From positions 15,593,219-15,657,218 of the forward strand of contig CM076648.1 of the NCBI GenBank assembly GCA_038496675.1: 64,000 bases of DNA, read 5' to 3'. This DNA comes from Rachycentron canadum (Eukaryota > Chordata > Actinopteri > Carangiformes > Rachycentridae). This document shows positions 62,643 through 64,000 of this stretch, piece after piece. A program made the position numbers and the translations under genes. The notes under the pieces are model-generated. The model saw only the letters and a program-made list of their open reading frames with translations. It did no database searches and was not told the DNA's origin. Within the stretch, counting starts at the first letter, position 1; each line of letters opens with the position of its first letter.

Positions 62643-64000
62643 TTAAAAAAAAAAAAGTTACAAATAGCATAAATTCTACTATTGCGTTTGTTTACGTCAA
62701 ACAAACTGGCTCAGATAGTTGACCTGTCAGAATGCAATAGGTCAAATGAAAAGTTCAAATTCCTCTTGAGTATTGGTCTTAGATCAAATTAGGACATCAG
62801 ACTGTACTTATTTGACAAGGCTACAAAATGTAATTCAAAATGAATTTCCTCATTCTGTATATTCTTTCGGAAAGTATTCCTACATGTCACTTTCTTTCAC
62901 ATTAAATTGTAAATTAATAAAACTATGAGCTTTTTACACAATAACCCATTACTACAAACATTTCCATTCGCAAAAAACAACAAAAACATGAGATAAATAT
63001 AAATATAACTAAATATTTTGGTAATTCAGTACTGCAAAATCAAGGCCAGGGACATTATAAAAGTGGAAACACAATTTCAAACAGTAATAGCTTGCAAGAA
63101 GTAGTGGAATGATATGTATAATTACATGGATGCATCATTCCTGCAATACCCTATAGTAATTCACACTTGGTTGGGTAAATATACACCTCGTATAAACAGT
63201 AAAACCACAACCACAAGTTTTAACTTTTAAATTAATCAACCTTCAATTAGTTAATTCTGAGAATGAATGACTATTGGGTTAGTGTTACTGCTAAGGCAAC
63301 TGAGAAGAGAGCAATTTGGAGCCCAGGATGTCTGAGCTTCAGGGTCTCTCACTGAACTCTCCCCTCTTTTGGGCTGAGTGAACATTTAAAAAATTTCCTT
63401 ACAGTTACGAATAACCAGAAGATAAATAATTATCTGTAAGGAAGAATATGCCCTGAACAACCAACAGTTATGCTGTTGTCTTGCTGTTAGTTGTCCAGTC
63501 TGCTTCTTTGAAAAGCTGCTTTAAGGCCTATTGTTTTGTGTAATTTCATAATTCCTGTAACACAGAGCTGTTGAAATGAGTTTTAACACTTCATCTTTCA
63601 AATTATAATGTAACTAGAATTTAATACAGCAGTATTTATAGAGAAAGCGATCTCATTGACTGATGTTAGTGCTGATAAGGTAATGTGTGTTTCATTTAGC
63701 AACTCTGAATAAATGTGTCATGGCATTGTTATGGCCATTGTTAACCCACTGAAACTGCAGCTTGATTGACAACGCTGACCTATCAATACTCTCTTAGCCT
63801 CTTATCATACCCTCACTGAAACTGCTCTTTGTGTTGATGTGATGTTGTATCAGCTCTCTGGGCTTTTAACAATGGTTTTCTCTTCACCACAGAACAATCT
63901 CTTTCTCCCTGTCATTTGCTATAGTTCATTGCTGCTCATAGATTTGTTGTTCAATGTAAGATTGCACAGACTTGCCACAACCACATACCACTTTGGTGAC
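62643..64000. other. Downstream intergenic sequence, nothing recognised
   Basis: About 1.4 kb of AT-rich sequence to the window edge. I see no exon, RNA gene or named repeat here. In human the next genes beyond SLC17A6 are FANCF and GAS2, and neither is visible. Confidence 0.5.

Noticed and set aside
1..64000. CRISPR arrays, operons, prophage or plasmid functions
   Set aside because: The tandem repeats seen are mono-, di- and tetranucleotide microsatellites, and gene structure is that of a vertebrate with introns.

Overview
The window is from a ray-finned fish nuclear genome, most likely a percomorph teleost. The evidence is: genes split into many short exons with GT-AG introns; many (CA)n, (CT)n and (GT)n microsatellites; two placeholder gaps of exactly 500 N; and many diverged copies of interspersed repeat families common in percomorph intergenic DNA. 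The two complete genes can be read at exon level and match vertebrate orthologues. No bacterial, viral or CRISPR-like features were seen.

Layout. (1) 1-20269, minus strand: the 5' part of igdcc3, an immunoglobulin-superfamily receptor of the DCC/neogenin subclass. Exon 1 (signal peptide, 20203-20269) and exon 2 (first Ig domain, 13508-13813) are present; the rest lies beyond the left edge. (2) 20270-25008: intergenic, holding the igdcc3 promoter side, repeats and a 500-N gap inside a CA microsatellite. (3) 25009-43244, plus strand: complete ano5 (anoctamin-5/TMEM16E), modelled as 21 coding exons and 923 codons. (4) 43245-47374: intergenic, with a perfect match to the CTCF core consensus. (5) 47375-59504, plus strand: complete slc17a6 (VGLUT2), 12 coding exons and 581 codons. 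(6) 59505-64000: 3' UTR and downstream DNA with repeats and a second 500-N gap.

ano5 next to slc17a6 in the same orientation reproduces the order on human chromosome 11p14. igdcc3, whose human orthologue lies on chromosome 15q, is divergently placed about 4.7 kb upstream of ano5. The three genes do not form a pathway: IGDCC3 is a developmental cell-surface receptor, ANO5 a muscle/bone membrane protein of the scramblase/channel family, and VGLUT2 loads glutamate into synaptic vesicles. Both complete coding models close arithmetically: exon phases match at every junction, and total length is within about 10 residues of the human protein.

I found no previously undescribed protein system. The items most worth a second look are a 29-bp near-perfect hairpin in slc17a6 intron 8, two perfect CTCF-core matches, a triple DR1 nuclear-receptor array, and several repeat elements with recognisable ends. 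Repeat family assignments rest on remembered consensus sequences and were not searched.
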